Assembly (NCBI RefSeq): GCF_029813775.1
Contig: NZ_JARVKW010000018.1
Coordinates: forward strand, 62,001-126,000
Origin: Streptomyces sp. DH24
GTDB lineage: Bacteria > Actinomycetota > Actinomycetes > Streptomycetales > Streptomycetaceae
DNA: 64,000 nt
Direction: 5' to 3'
The notes under the pieces were generated by a model that ran no database searches, had not been told where the DNA came from, and saw only the letters and a list, made by a program, of their open reading frames with translations. The position numbers and the translations under genes are program-made. Shown piece by piece: positions 1-7,747 of the stretch (positions are counted from its first letter, which is position 1; every line of letters begins with the position of its first letter).

Positions 1-10
1 GCAGACCGGA

Positions 11-35
11 CCGGCCACCGGCCACCGGCCACCGG
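11..35. repeat. CCGGCCA heptanucleotide tandem repeat
   Basis: Three and a half head-to-tail copies of CCGGCCA lie just past the stop of the first gene. It is a simple repeat at the window edge and no function can be assigned. Confidence 0.8.
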
Positions 36-43
36 CGGGACGG

Positions 44-868
44 TCACAGCAGCGGTTTGTACATCGCGTACCGCGTCGTCTCGTAGCCCAGGGACTCGTA
101 GAGCCGCTCGGCCGGGGTGTTGCCCGCGAAGACGTTGAGGCCGATGGTCCGTCTGCCGCCCTCGATCGCCTGGGCCTCCGCCAGCAGCAGGAGCGAGCGT
201 CCGTGGCCCTTGCCGCGGTGCGCGGCGTCGGCCTCGACGTCGTAGACGAAGGCGTGGTCGCTGCGCAGCGCCAGCCACAGGGTGCCCACCGCCGTCCCCT
301 CGTGTTCGAGGACGCTGAAAAGCATGTGCTCCGTGCGGTGGCCGTCCGGCAGCAGGGCGGCGTGGTCGCGCTCGGACTTGGCCCGCGCCTCGGCCTCCGG
401 ACCGCCGCGCTTCATCCAGCTCCGGGCGTAGTCCTCCCGGCCCTTGGCCAGCCAGGGCCCGAACTCGTCCTCGGTCAGGGGCCGCGCCCGGGTGCCCGCG
501 GGCAGGGCGGGCGGCGTGTCGCCGAGCGCCTTGCGCATGTTGCGGTTGCGGACGACGTAGCCGAGGGCGGTCGCGAGGCGGAGGGCCGCTGCCGGGTCGG
601 CGGGGACCTCGGCCTCGATGCGGCGGCAGCCCCAGCCGCGCGCGACCTCCTCGGCGGCGAGCGCGGCCACGGTGCCCCGGCCGCGCCGCCGGTCCGGTTC
701 CTCGATCCGCAGCTTCATGATGCGGGCCACCGCGTCGCCGAAGACGGGATGGGTCCCGAGGTGTATCGCGCCGACGGGACGGCTGTTCACGCACACCTGG
801 TAGCGGCGTGAACGGGTCCCGTCGGCGTTGTGCTGGAGCGGCTCGGTCGGCCGCAGGGTCGTGGTCAT
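44..868 (-). CDS. GNAT-family acetyltransferase, tandem domains
   Basis: 274 residues, a cytoplasmic acetyl-CoA dependent N-acyltransferase whose acceptor cannot be told. Two GNAT-like halves are visible. The N-terminal half has an RRRGRG segment near residue 50, the acetyl-CoA pyrophosphate loop. The C-terminal half has HRGKGHGRSLL and the closing LYESLGYE pattern. The start is the ATG at 868 because the frame upstream of it is Arg/Pro-rich and unlike a protein. It is a single gene reading leftward, followed 53 bp upstream by pabC on the same strand. A two-domain GNAT arrangement is common in actinobacteria. The fold is secure, the substrate unknown. Confidence 0.85.
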   Translation of the reverse strand: MTTTLRPTEPLQHNADGTRSRRYQVCVNSRPVGAIHLGTHPVFGDAVARIMKLRIEEPDRRRGRGTVAALAAEEVARGWGCRRIEAEVPADPAAALRLATALGYVVRNRNMRKALGDTPPALPAGTRARPLTEDEFGPWLAKGREDYARSWMKRGGPEAEARAKSERDHAALLPDGHRTEHMLFSVLEHEGTAVGTLWLALRSDHAFVYDVEADAAHRGKGHGRSLLLLAEAQAIEGGRRTIGLNVFAGNTPAERLYESLGYETTRYAMYKPLL

Positions 869-921
869 CAGGTGAGTTCTACCCACTGCCGCGCACCGGG
901 TCAGCCGAATTTCCCCGGCCC

Positions 922-1743
922 TCAGGGATCGAGGTCGGCCCCGGCCCGCTCGTCGAAGATGCGCATGGCCTTGGCTGTCACCGGGCCGGGCGCGCCGGGC
1001 AGTTCGCGGCCGTCGACGCGGTGCACGGCCTGGACGTCGCGCAGCGTGGAGGTGAGGAAGACCTCGTCGGCCCGCGCCAGGACGTCGAGCGGCAGGTCGG
1101 TCTCCTTCGCGCCGGTCCACTCGGCGGTCAGCGCGCGGGTGATGCCCGCGAGGCAGCCGGAGGCGACCGGCGGGGTGTGGATCTCGCCGTCGAGGACGAC
1201 GAAGACGTTCGACCCGGTGCCCTCGCACAGCTGCCCGACGGTGTTGCCGAACAGCGCCTCGGAGGCGCCCTGTTCGCGGGCGCGGGCGAGGGCGACGACG
1301 TTCTCGGCGTACGAGGTCGTCTTCAGGCCGGTCAGCGCGCCGCGTTCGTTGCGCGTCCAGGGGACGGTGATCACGGCCGTGGAGTCGGGGCGCCGGGTGG
1401 TCGCGCCGAGGGCGACGACCAGGGTCGGGCCGTGCTCGCCGCGGTCGGAGCCCAGTGGGCCGTGGCCGCCGGTGTAGGTGATGCGCAGCCGGCCGAGCGG
1501 CATCGGGTTGGCGTCGAGGACGGCGGCGCAGGCGCGGCGGACCTCGTCGTGGTCCGGGTCGGGCAGGCCGAGGCCGCGCGCGGACCGGGTCAGCCGGTCC
1601 AGGTGCCGGGTGAGCGCGAACGGCTTCCCGTCGACCGCCTTCACCGTCTCGAAGATGCCGTCGCCCACGGTCAGCCCGTGGTCGAAGACGGAGACGCGGG
1701 CGGACTCGATGTCCCGCAGCCCGCCGTCGAGCCAGATCTTCAC
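922..1743 (-). CDS. pabC: Aminodeoxychorismate lyase (class IV PLP enzyme)
   Basis: 273 residues. It is expected to split 4-amino-4-deoxychorismate into p-aminobenzoate and pyruvate for folate synthesis. Fold-type IV PLP features are present: FDHGLTVGDGIFET near residues 20-33, a Lys in GLKTTSYAENV that should bind PLP, and EGTGSNVF near residues 175-182. The GTG start lies only 1 nt after the pabB stop, so the two are almost certainly co-translated. Branched-chain or D-amino-acid aminotransferases share the fold, but the pairing with a chorismate-binding enzyme favours PabC. Confidence 0.9.
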   Translation of the reverse strand: MKIWLDGGLRDIESARVSVFDHGLTVGDGIFETVKAVDGKPFALTRHLDRLTRSARGLGLPDPDHDEVRRACAAVLDANPMPLGRLRITYTGGHGPLGSDRGEHGPTLVVALGATTRRPDSTAVITVPWTRNERGALTGLKTTSYAENVVALARAREQGASEALFGNTVGQLCEGTGSNVFVVLDGEIHTPPVASGCLAGITRALTAEWTGAKETDLPLDVLARADEVFLTSTLRDVQAVHRVDGRELPGAPGPVTAKAMRIFDERAGADLDP

Positions 1744-1744
1744 G

Positions 1745-2794
1745 TCAACACGTCCCTTCGCTCACCTCGTACGCTCCCGACGCTACCTTGAGCAGCCGGG
1801 ACGCCTTCAGCTCGGTCTCCCGCCACTCCCCCTCGGGGTCCGAGCCCCAGGTGATCCCGGCGCCGGTGCCGAACCGCAGCACAGCCGTGTCCGGAGCGGT
1901 CCGGTCGATCCAGAAGGTGCGGATGCCGACGGCCAGCTCGGCGGTGCCCCGGTCGGCGTCGACCCAGCCGACGCCGCCGCAGTACGGGCCGCGGGGCGCC
2001 GTCTCCAGGGCGTCGATGATCCTGAGGGCACTCGACTTGGGGGCGCCGGTGACGGAGCCGGGCGGGAACGCGGCGGCCAGCAGCTCCGGCCAGCCGGCCC
2101 CGGCGCGCAGCTCGCCGCGTACCGTCGACACGAGGTGGACCAGGCCCGGGTGCTTCTCGACCGCGCACAGGTCGGGCACCGAGACGGAGCCGGTGGCGCA
2201 GACCCGCCCGATGTCGTTGCGGACCAGGTCCACGATCATCACGTTCTCGGCGTAGTCCTTGTCCAGGAGGTCGGCCTCGGTGCGCCCGGTGCCCTTGATC
2301 GGTCCCGACTCGACGATCCGGCCGTCGCGGCGCAGGAACAGCTCGGGCGAGGCGGTGGCGATCTCGACGCCGTGCCCGGGCAGGCGGATCGTTCCGGCGT
2401 AGGGGGCCGGGTTGCCGCGCGCCAGCAGCGCGGTCAGGGCGTCCACGTCGGCGTCCGCCGCGACGGGCGCGGAGAGTACCCGGCAGAGGTTCGCCTGGTA
2501 GACCTCGCCGGCCGCGATGTGCTCCCGGATCCGCCGTACGCCCGCCGTGTACGCGGCGCGGTCGAGAGAGGACGTCCAGTCACCGGCGGCCGGTCCGCGC
2601 CAGGCGCCCGGGACCGGGGCGGGCACGGGCTGTTCCCGGACGTCCCGGAAGCGGGCGCAGGTCAGGCGGCCCTCGAAGTCCGCGCAGACGGCCCAGAAGC
2701 CGGTGGAGTCCAGGGCCGCCGGATCACTGGTGACGTCGAGGAGACCGGTGGCGACGCGGTCGCCGAAGCGGGCGAGAGGAGCGAGGTCGAGCAC
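1745..2794 (-). CDS. pabB: Aminodeoxychorismate synthase component I-like, chorismate-binding
   Basis: 349 residues from the GTG at 2794; the longer upstream frame runs into low-quality sequence toward the tRNA promoter. The chorismate-binding domain is clear: residues GPIKGTGRT, DLVRNDIGRV, PPGSVTGAPK and GTGAGITWGSDP follow in the order found in PabB, TrpE and isochorismate synthases. It should aminate chorismate using ammonia from a glutaminase partner, and no glutaminase gene is in the window. It is short compared with full PabB (about 450 residues), lacking much of the N-terminal region. Adjacency to pabC supports the p-aminobenzoate role over anthranilate. Confidence 0.85.
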   Translation of the reverse strand: MLDLAPLARFGDRVATGLLDVTSDPAALDSTGFWAVCADFEGRLTCARFRDVREQPVPAPVPGAWRGPAAGDWTSSLDRAAYTAGVRRIREHIAAGEVYQANLCRVLSAPVAADADVDALTALLARGNPAPYAGTIRLPGHGVEIATASPELFLRRDGRIVESGPIKGTGRTEADLLDKDYAENVMIVDLVRNDIGRVCATGSVSVPDLCAVEKHPGLVHLVSTVRGELRAGAGWPELLAAAFPPGSVTGAPKSSALRIIDALETAPRGPYCGGVGWVDADRGTAELAVGIRTFWIDRTAPDTAVLRFGTGAGITWGSDPEGEWRETELKASRLLKVASGAYEVSEGTC

Positions 2795-2903
2795 GCGATC
2801 GAGTCTATGGCGGGTGTCCGAGGGGTGACCTCGCCGTGACCCGTCGGGGACCCCGTGCAGGTCCGTGAGCAGGAGCGGCGCAGCACGCTGCGCAAACGCG
2901 TTT

Positions 2904-2931
2904 TTGTACTGGCCCGGGAATCCGCTAGAGT
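2904..2931 (+). promoter_or_regulatory. Promoter of the tRNA cluster
   Basis: TTGTAC (2904-2909) and TAGAGT (2926-2931) are separated by 16 bp, a good match to the principal sigma factor (HrdB) consensus. Transcription would start about 35 bp before the first tRNA. It sits back to back with the leftward pabB gene. Confidence 0.75.
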
Positions 2932-2972
2932 TCAACACGTCGCCGGGGCGCGCGAGCGCACCGAAACGACAG

Positions 2973-3045
2973 GCGGACGTAGCTCAGTTGGTAGAGCGCA
3001 ACCTTGCCAAGGTTGAGGTCGCGAGTTCGAACCTCGTCGTCCGCT
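2973..3045 (+). tRNA. tRNA-Gly (GCC)
   Basis: 73 nt. The acceptor arms GCGGACG and CGTCCGC pair perfectly, the D-arm begins AGCTCAG, the anticodon loop is TTGCCAA with GCC at 3006-3008, and the T-arm contains GTTCGAA. CCA is not encoded. First gene of a five-tRNA transcription unit. Confidence 0.97.
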
Positions 3046-3081
3046 CGAAGGAAGAAGGGGATTCCCGTCCCCTACACTCCT

Positions 3082-3152
3082 GGTGGAGTGGCCGAGAGGC
3101 GAGGCAACGGCCTGCAAAGCCGTCTACACGGGTTCAAATCCCGTCTCCACCT
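3082..3152 (+). tRNA. tRNA-Cys (GCA)
   Basis: 71 nt with acceptor arms GGTGGAG and CTCCACC, anticodon GCA at 3114-3116 and T-loop GTTCAAA. The discriminator T at 3152 is followed by an encoded CCA (3153-3155), unlike its neighbours. Confidence 0.97.
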
Positions 3153-3156
3153 CCAA

Positions 3157-3228
3157 GGACGATTAGCTCAGCGGGAGAGCGCTTCCCTGACACGGAAGAG
3201 GTCACTGGTTCAATCCCAGTATCGTCCA
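3157..3228 (+). tRNA. tRNA-Val (GAC), copy 1
   Basis: 72 nt, acceptor arms GGACGAT and ATCGTCC, anticodon GAC at 3189-3191, T-loop GTTCAAT. It begins 2 nt after the CCA of tRNA-Cys. Its body is identical to copies 2 and 3. Confidence 0.97.
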
Positions 3229-3247
3229 CTGGATCTTCGGATCCCCC

Positions 3248-3319
3248 GCGCGATTAGCTCAGCGGGAGAGCGCTTCCCTGACACGGAAGAGGTCACTGGT
3301 TCAATCCCAGTATCGCGCA
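3248..3319 (+). tRNA. tRNA-Val (GAC), copy 2 with variant acceptor stem
   Basis: 72 nt. The interior matches copies 1 and 3, but the acceptor stem is GCGCGAT paired with ATCGCGC instead of GGACGAT with ATCGTCC. Both strands of the stem changed together, so pairing is intact. Confidence 0.96.
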
Positions 3320-3370
3320 CGCGATTCCCATGATCATCCGCAGGCCGTACGCGGACGATCGTGGTCCCGA

Positions 3371-3442
3371 GGACGATTAGCTCAGCGGGAGAGCGCTTCC
3401 CTGACACGGAAGAGGTCACTGGTTCAATCCCAGTATCGTCCA
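3371..3442 (+). tRNA. tRNA-Val (GAC), copy 3
   Basis: 72 nt, identical in sequence to copy 1 (3157-3228), with GAC anticodon. It is the last gene of the cluster and is followed 6 nt later by a strong hairpin. Confidence 0.97.
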
Positions 3443-3448
3443 CGCACC

Positions 3449-3480
3449 GAAGCCCCCCGGTTCTCGCCGGGGGGCTTCTT
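3449..3480. terminator. Rho-independent terminator, bidirectional
   Basis: GAAGCCCCCCGG (3449-3460) and CCGGGGGGCTTC (3467-3478) form a perfect 12-bp stem with a 6-nt loop and a following TT. It ends the rightward tRNA unit and, 12 bp past its stop, the leftward zinc-ribbon gene. Confidence 0.9.
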
Positions 3481-3491
3481 CGTGGTCCGGT

Positions 3492-3830
3492 TCAGCTGGA
3501 GAACAGCATGTGCCCGAAGCTCTTGTGACGGCGCCCGTGGTGGTGGCCGTGCTGCGGGGCGCCCCACGCGGGAGCGGGCGCCGCCGGGTAGGCCTGCGGC
3601 GCCGCCGGGTAGGCCTGTGGCGCCGCCGGGTAGGCCTGTGGCGGCGCCGGGTGGGCCTGTGGCGCGGCCGGGGGCGGCGGCGCGGGCTGGGACCACTGGG
3701 ACTCCAGCCGGGTCAGCGACTCCAGCTCGCCGTAGTCGAGGAAGATCCCCCGGCACCCACTGCACTGCTCGATCTGGACGCCGTTGCGGTTGTACGTGTG
3801 CATCGGGGCACGGCACTTCGGACACTGCAT
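3492..3830 (-). CDS. Zinc-ribbon (TFIIB-type) protein
   Basis: 112 residues. The N-terminus holds CPKCRAPM and, about 20 residues on, CSGCRGIFLDYGELE. This four-cysteine ribbon is the zf-TFIIB family (family recall). Residues 50-90 are Pro/Ala-rich with three near-identical YPAAPQA units, and the tail is His/Arg-rich (HGHHHGRRHK). Molecular role unknown; the family is widespread in Streptomyces. Start is the ATG at 3830, preceded by GAGGAG about 11 nt upstream. It converges on the tRNA cluster and shares its terminator. Confidence 0.85.
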   Translation of the reverse strand: MQCPKCRAPMHTYNRNGVQIEQCSGCRGIFLDYGELESLTRLESQWSQPAPPPPAAPQAHPAPPQAYPAAPQAYPAAPQAYPAAPAPAWGAPQHGHHHGRRHKSFGHMLFSS

Positions 3831-3911
3831 CGTCGGCTCAACTCCTCGCCGGTCGTTCCTGCTTCGCGTATCGCCAGGACAAGACTCCGTCCGGCGGCGG
3901 TCGGTTGCACC

Positions 3912-4862
3912 CTACTTCGCGAAACCTCGTGCCGATTCGGACACGTCGGGCGCCACGGGACCCATGCGCCCGCATGCCGCCAGGACCAGCTCCTCCACCT
4001 CGTCCAGGGCGCGGCCGGCCGCGGCGGACTTCACGATCGCCTGGGCGGCGGTCTGCACCGTCAGCGCCCGGGCCGGGACGTCCAGCGCGGGCCAGGGGCC
4101 GCCGGACGGAGGGACGGCGGGGCCGCCGGCCGCGCGGTACGCGGTCAGGAACCGGTCCCACTCGTCGGGCGTGAGCAGCCCGCAGGCGTACCAGGCCGCC
4201 GGGCGCGCCAGGTCCCAGGCGGGCACGCCGGTGCCCATGTCGTCGACGTCTATGAGCAGCCAGCGGCCGTCGGGGGCGGGGTGCCGGACGAGCTGGCCGA
4301 GGTGGAGGTCGCCGTGGCACAGGGTCGTGGTGTCCGGCGCGGGAGCCTCGGCGCGGGCCCAGGCGGGCAGCGTGTCCCAGGCGCGCAGCACGGCGCCGGT
4401 GGCGGGGTGCGGCTCGGCCCGGCGGAGGCGTTCGACGGCGTGGGCGGCCTTGAGGGGGCCGCGCATGGGAGGCAGGGCGGCGCCGTCCACGGGGGCGCGG
4501 TGCAGCCGGGCGAGCAGGTCACCGGCCGCCTCCCAGGGCGCCGCGTCCGGTTCGTCCGGGTCGACGGGGGTGCCGTACGGCCAGAACGTCACGAGCCTGC
4601 CGTGCAGGGCGACCGGCGCCGGCTCGGCGGGGGCGAGCAGGACGTCCGGGAGGCGGGTGGCCAAGGACAGGCGCAGGGCGAGTTCGCGCGGGTCCGCGTC
4701 GGGCGCGTGGGCCTTGGCGACGGTTTCCTCGTGCCGTACGACGGTGCCGTCGGGGCGGTCGGCGAGCGTCACGTCCGTGCCGCAGGGGCAGGCGGTGGTC
4801 CGCGCGTGGGCGGCGGTTCTGGCTCTGCCGGTCAGCTGGGACACCAGGGTGTGGGCTGTCAC
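3912..4862 (-). CDS. Aminoglycoside phosphotransferase (APH)-fold kinase
   Basis: 316 residues from the GTG at 4862. The APH/choline-kinase family signature is present: LCHGDLHLGQL (catalytic loop, near residues 180-190) followed by LLIDVDDMGTG (the metal-binding Asp). An upstream ATG at 5141 would add a Pro/Thr repeat-coded stretch and is unlikely. The substrate cannot be read from sequence; actinobacterial relatives act on sugars, small metabolites or antibiotics. The gene stands alone, with the zinc-ribbon gene 81 bp downstream. Family secure, function open. Confidence 0.8.
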   Translation of the reverse strand: MTAHTLVSQLTGRARTAAHARTTACPCGTDVTLADRPDGTVVRHEETVAKAHAPDADPRELALRLSLATRLPDVLLAPAEPAPVALHGRLVTFWPYGTPVDPDEPDAAPWEAAGDLLARLHRAPVDGAALPPMRGPLKAAHAVERLRRAEPHPATGAVLRAWDTLPAWARAEAPAPDTTTLCHGDLHLGQLVRHPAPDGRWLLIDVDDMGTGVPAWDLARPAAWYACGLLTPDEWDRFLTAYRAAGGPAVPPSGGPWPALDVPARALTVQTAAQAIVKSAAAGRALDEVEELVLAACGRMGPVAPDVSESARGFAK

Positions 4863-5017
4863 GGGGCGAGGGTAGCCGCGCCGGGGGGACGGAGCAGCGG
4901 GGGTGACTGTGCGGGCGTGGGCGGCCGGGGTGAGGGCCGGGGGCGGCCGGCGCCGGGGGCGGGTCGGCATCGGCGGGGGTGCCGGAGGCAGGTCGGCGCC
5001 GAGGGGACGCCGGGGGC

Positions 5018-5058
<41 letters not shown>

Positions 5059-5070
5059 AGCGCACAGCAA

Positions 5071-5100
5071 TGCCGGCGCAGCTCCCCAGCTGCGCCGGCA
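5071..5100 (-). terminator. Perfect hairpin after the small membrane-protein gene
   Basis: TGCCGGCGCAGCT (5071-5083) and its exact complement (5088-5100) form a 13-bp stem with a CCCC/GGGG loop. It lies 89 bp past the stop of the leftward gene at 5190 and before the next leftward gene. It has no clear T-run, which is usual for Streptomyces terminators. Confidence 0.65.
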
Positions 5101-5189
5101 TCTGTGCCGTCCGCCGCACCCCCGTCCCCACGGGGTTTCATGGATGGATGTCCCCGCCCGGACCGCTCTTCCGGGCCTGGGGTCGCCGC

Positions 5190-5399
5190 TCAGCGCCCCA
5201 GCATCACACCCACGGACGACGCCTGTGTGGCCACCGTCTCCCAGCCGTCGAAGACGAGCAGGAGCAGGACCGCCAGGGGAAGCGCCATGATCGTCGCCAC
5301 CAGGGGGTGGCGGCGGCCCTGACGGCGCGTGCGGAAGGCGGCGGCGTAGGCCACTCGCTCCCGCGTGCGGAGCGCTGTCCGCGGTGCCGTGTGGGCCAT
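5190..5399 (-). CDS. Small membrane protein, unknown function
   Basis: 69 residues. A basic N-terminus (two RR-containing clusters, residues 7-32) is followed by one hydrophobic segment, roughly residues 33-51 (LVATIMALPLAVLLLLVF), and a short polar tail. By the positive-inside rule the N-terminus should be cytoplasmic. GGAG lies 6 nt before the ATG at 5399. I do not recognise the family. Confidence 0.65.
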   Translation of the reverse strand: MAHTAPRTALRTRERVAYAAAFRTRRQGRRHPLVATIMALPLAVLLLLVFDGWETVATQASSVGVMLGR

Positions 5400-6045
5400 G
5401 GTGTTCTCCTGACCTTTTCGGTTGGCTTCGGTTGGCCTTGTGCTGTTGGTCCTGGCAGCGGCGGGTGTCTGACCTCGGGGGACGAGTGCTGCACCCGCCG
5501 CTTGACCTCAAATCTAGGTGCCGGGGCCGTCCGGGACGTCATGCCCTCGTACCGAATGCCGGGCCTCCCGGAGGATGAGCCGCGCCGGGGCGAGTACTCC
5601 CCAGGGTGGAGACGCGGTCCCGGGTCTCCGGGTCATCCCGGAGGGGGTGGCCGGTCCGCCCGGTTTCTCCGAACCGTCCACCATGCGGCGGGAGACCCCA
5701 AGCGCGTGACTTCTCTCACTTCCGCGACACCTTCGTGTGCTCCCGCGTCAACCTCCCGGTCCGGTCCGGCCCGGCCGCCACCGCCGTTGACCTGCGCGCC
5801 GGGGCGTCCGCGCCCCCGGCGGCGGGCGTCGGGCGGTCCCGTGCGGGTCCAATCCCCGTGCCCCGGTGGCCGGTTGGGATCTTGTGCCGCACGCTGACGG
5901 CCCGGTCGCGGGCGGCCTGACCCGGCCTCAAGTCACCTGCCGGGCACCGACAATCCGTCGCGGTGAGAGGGCGCGGCCTCTGCGCGTGGGAGGCCGGGGA
6001 AACGTAAGCTGTGGCACGTCACAGGACCGGGCAGCGGGGATGAAC
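5400..6045. other. 646-bp intergenic region without a convincing gene
   Basis: Lies between the divergent small membrane-protein gene and the Ser/Thr kinase. Frames crossing it are Arg/Pro/Gly-rich and lack a ribosome site or family pattern. It contains a duplicated CGGTTGGC motif near 5420-5436 and several GC-rich dyads, for example around 5627-5643. The promoters of both flanking genes must be here, but no clear -35/-10 pair stands out. Confidence 0.5.
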
Positions 6046-7491
6046 ATGGCGATGATGCGCCTGAGGCGCGAGGACCCGCGCGTCGTCGGCTCGTTCAGGC
6101 TTCACCGACGACTGGGCGCGGGCGGGATGGGAGTCGTCTACCTGGGCTCCGACAAGAAGGGGCAGCGGGTCGCGCTGAAGGTCATCCGGCCCGACCTGGC
6201 CGAGGACCAGGAGTTCCGCTCCCGCTTCGCCCGTGAGGTCTCGGCGGCACGGCGGATCCGCGGCGGGTGCACGGCACGGCTCGTGGCCGCCGACCTGGAC
6301 GCGGACCGCCCGTGGTTCGCCACGCAGTACGTGCCCGGACCGTCCCTGCACGACAAGGTCGCCGACGAGGGACCGCTGTGCGCGGCCGACGTCGCCGCCG
6401 TCGGGGCCGCCCTGTCGGAGGGCCTGGTCGCCGTGCACGAGGCGGGCGTGGTGCACCGGGACCTGAAGCCGTCCAACATCCTGCTGTCCCCGAAGGGGCC
6501 GCGGATCATCGACTTCGGCATCGCCTGGGCGACGGGCGCCTCGACGCTCACCCATGTCGGCACGGCGGTCGGCTCGCCCGGCTTCCTCGCGCCCGAACAG
6601 GTGCGCGGCGCGGCCGTCACGCCCGCCACGGACGTCTTCTCGCTGGGCGCCACGCTCGCGTACGCGTCGACGGGCGACTCCCCCTTCGGGCACGGCAGTT
6701 CGGAGGTGATGCTGTACCGCGTGGTGCACGAGGAGCCGCACCTGGACGGTGTTCCGGACGCGCTGGCCCCGCTGGTGCGGGCGTGCCTCGCGAAGGACCC
6801 CGAGGAACGGCCGAGCACGCTCCAGCTGTCGCTGCGCCTGAAGGAGATCGCCGCCCGTGAGGCGCAGGGTCTGGCCGACGCACGGCCGCCCGCGCCCCGG
6901 ACCGGCGACGCCGACCGGCCGACCGGGCGACTCCCTGACGGCCCCGCGGAGCGCGGTCGGCGCCGCCCGCAGGGTGGTCAGCGGGCGCACGGCACTCCCC
7001 CGCCGCGCGGTGGGACGGCGTCCCGCGGGTCCGGCCCGGTGCGCGGTGCGGCTCCGTCACGGGGCGGCAGCGCCTCACGCGGCGGACCGGCCTCGCGCGG
7101 TGGCGGTACGGCGTCCCGGTCCGGGTCCCGGCCCACGCCCACGGGCCGCGGCACGCGTTCGAACAGCGGCAGCCGGCCGGCACCGCGCAGCGGGACCGGT
7201 CGTCCCGGGCCGCGCACGACGGGAACCGGGCTGCGGCCAGCCAATCCGCGGCTGCTGCGGCAGCGGCTGTTCGTGTTCGTCGTGGTGACGCTGCTCGTGG
7301 CGCTCGGCATCGCCGCGGCCCAGGGCTGCCAGGGCCCGTCGCACGGACTCGGCGGCGACCGCGGTGACGGCCACGGCGGCAGCGCCGCGCCGACTCGGCA
7401 GGAGCGGGTCGAACCCGGGTACCGGCCGCCGACGGGACCGCTGATGGCCGACCGGCACGAGACGGTGTTCGAAGAGGGCGCCGCCGACTAG
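6046..7491 (+). CDS. Membrane-anchored Ser/Thr protein kinase (PknB type)
   Basis: 481 residues. Kinase domain about residues 12-265 with all key features: glycine loop GAGGMGVVY, K45, HRDLKPSN with D139, DFG with D156, and the APEQ segment. A low-complexity Arg/Gly/Ser/Pro linker (about 280-400) leads to one membrane span at residues 408-425, then a short outside tail without PASTA repeats. Start: ATG 6046, with GGGGA 5 nt before; ATG 6040 and 6052 are also in frame. It should phosphorylate cytoplasmic proteins on Ser/Thr. Its TAG stop is made by the first bases of the inverted-repeat element that follows. Confidence 0.9.
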   Translation: MAMMRLRREDPRVVGSFRLHRRLGAGGMGVVYLGSDKKGQRVALKVIRPDLAEDQEFRSRFAREVSAARRIRGGCTARLVAADLDADRPWFATQYVPGPSLHDKVADEGPLCAADVAAVGAALSEGLVAVHEAGVVHRDLKPSNILLSPKGPRIIDFGIAWATGASTLTHVGTAVGSPGFLAPEQVRGAAVTPATDVFSLGATLAYASTGDSPFGHGSSEVMLYRVVHEEPHLDGVPDALAPLVRACLAKDPEERPSTLQLSLRLKEIAAREAQGLADARPPAPRTGDADRPTGRLPDGPAERGRRRPQGGQRAHGTPPPRGGTASRGSGPVRGAAPSRGGSASRGGPASRGGGTASRSGSRPTPTGRGTRSNSGSRPAPRSGTGRPGPRTTGTGLRPANPRLLRQRLFVFVVVTLLVALGIAAAQGCQGPSHGLGGDRGDGHGGSAAPTRQERVEPGYRPPTGPLMADRHETVFEEGAAD

Positions 7492-7666
7492 GGCCTGTCG
7501 TCAGATTCCCGTCGTCGCCCGAAGGGCGGCCTCGCGGCGTCGGGTACGTGCTCTCGGCGTGCCGGGCGCAGACCCTCGTACCGGACGTACTCGGGTCTGC
7601 GCCCGGTGCGGCGAGAGTGCGTGCAGGGCGTCGCGAGGCAGGCGGGAATGTGACGACGGGTCCTGG
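7488..7666. mobile_element. MITE-like inverted-repeat element, 179 bp
   Basis: The two 26-bp ends match at 21 positions; the left end reads CTAGGGCCTGTCGTCA. Nested arms pair inside: GCCTCGCG (7529-7536) with CGCGAGGC (7632-7639), and CCGGGCGCAGACCC (7562-7575) with GGGTCTGCGCCCGG (7593-7606, a perfect 14 bp). The element has no coding capacity and is bordered by CTAG on the left and CTGG on the right. It looks like a non-autonomous element with IS-like ends. I recall similar repeats in other Streptomyces genomes but have not checked this. It sits between convergent genes and could act as a bidirectional terminator. Confidence 0.7.
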
Positions 7667-7693
7667 GGCCGCTCCCCGTCCCGTGCGGCCCCG

Positions 7694-7727
7694 CGCCCGG
7701 CGAGGGCCCGCGCCCGGCGAGGGCCCG
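7694..7727. repeat. 17-bp perfect tandem duplication
   Basis: CGCCCGGCGAGGGCCCG occurs twice without a gap, 20 bp before the stop of the leftward methyltransferase gene. No function seen. Confidence 0.85.
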
Positions 7728-7747
7728 CGTGCGGCTGCGGCCAGGGG

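Noticed and set aside
5716..5931. Leftward 71-codon frame in the kinase upstream region
   Set aside because: Composition is Arg/Ala/Gly/Pro-rich with no hydrophobic or motif pattern and no ribosome site.
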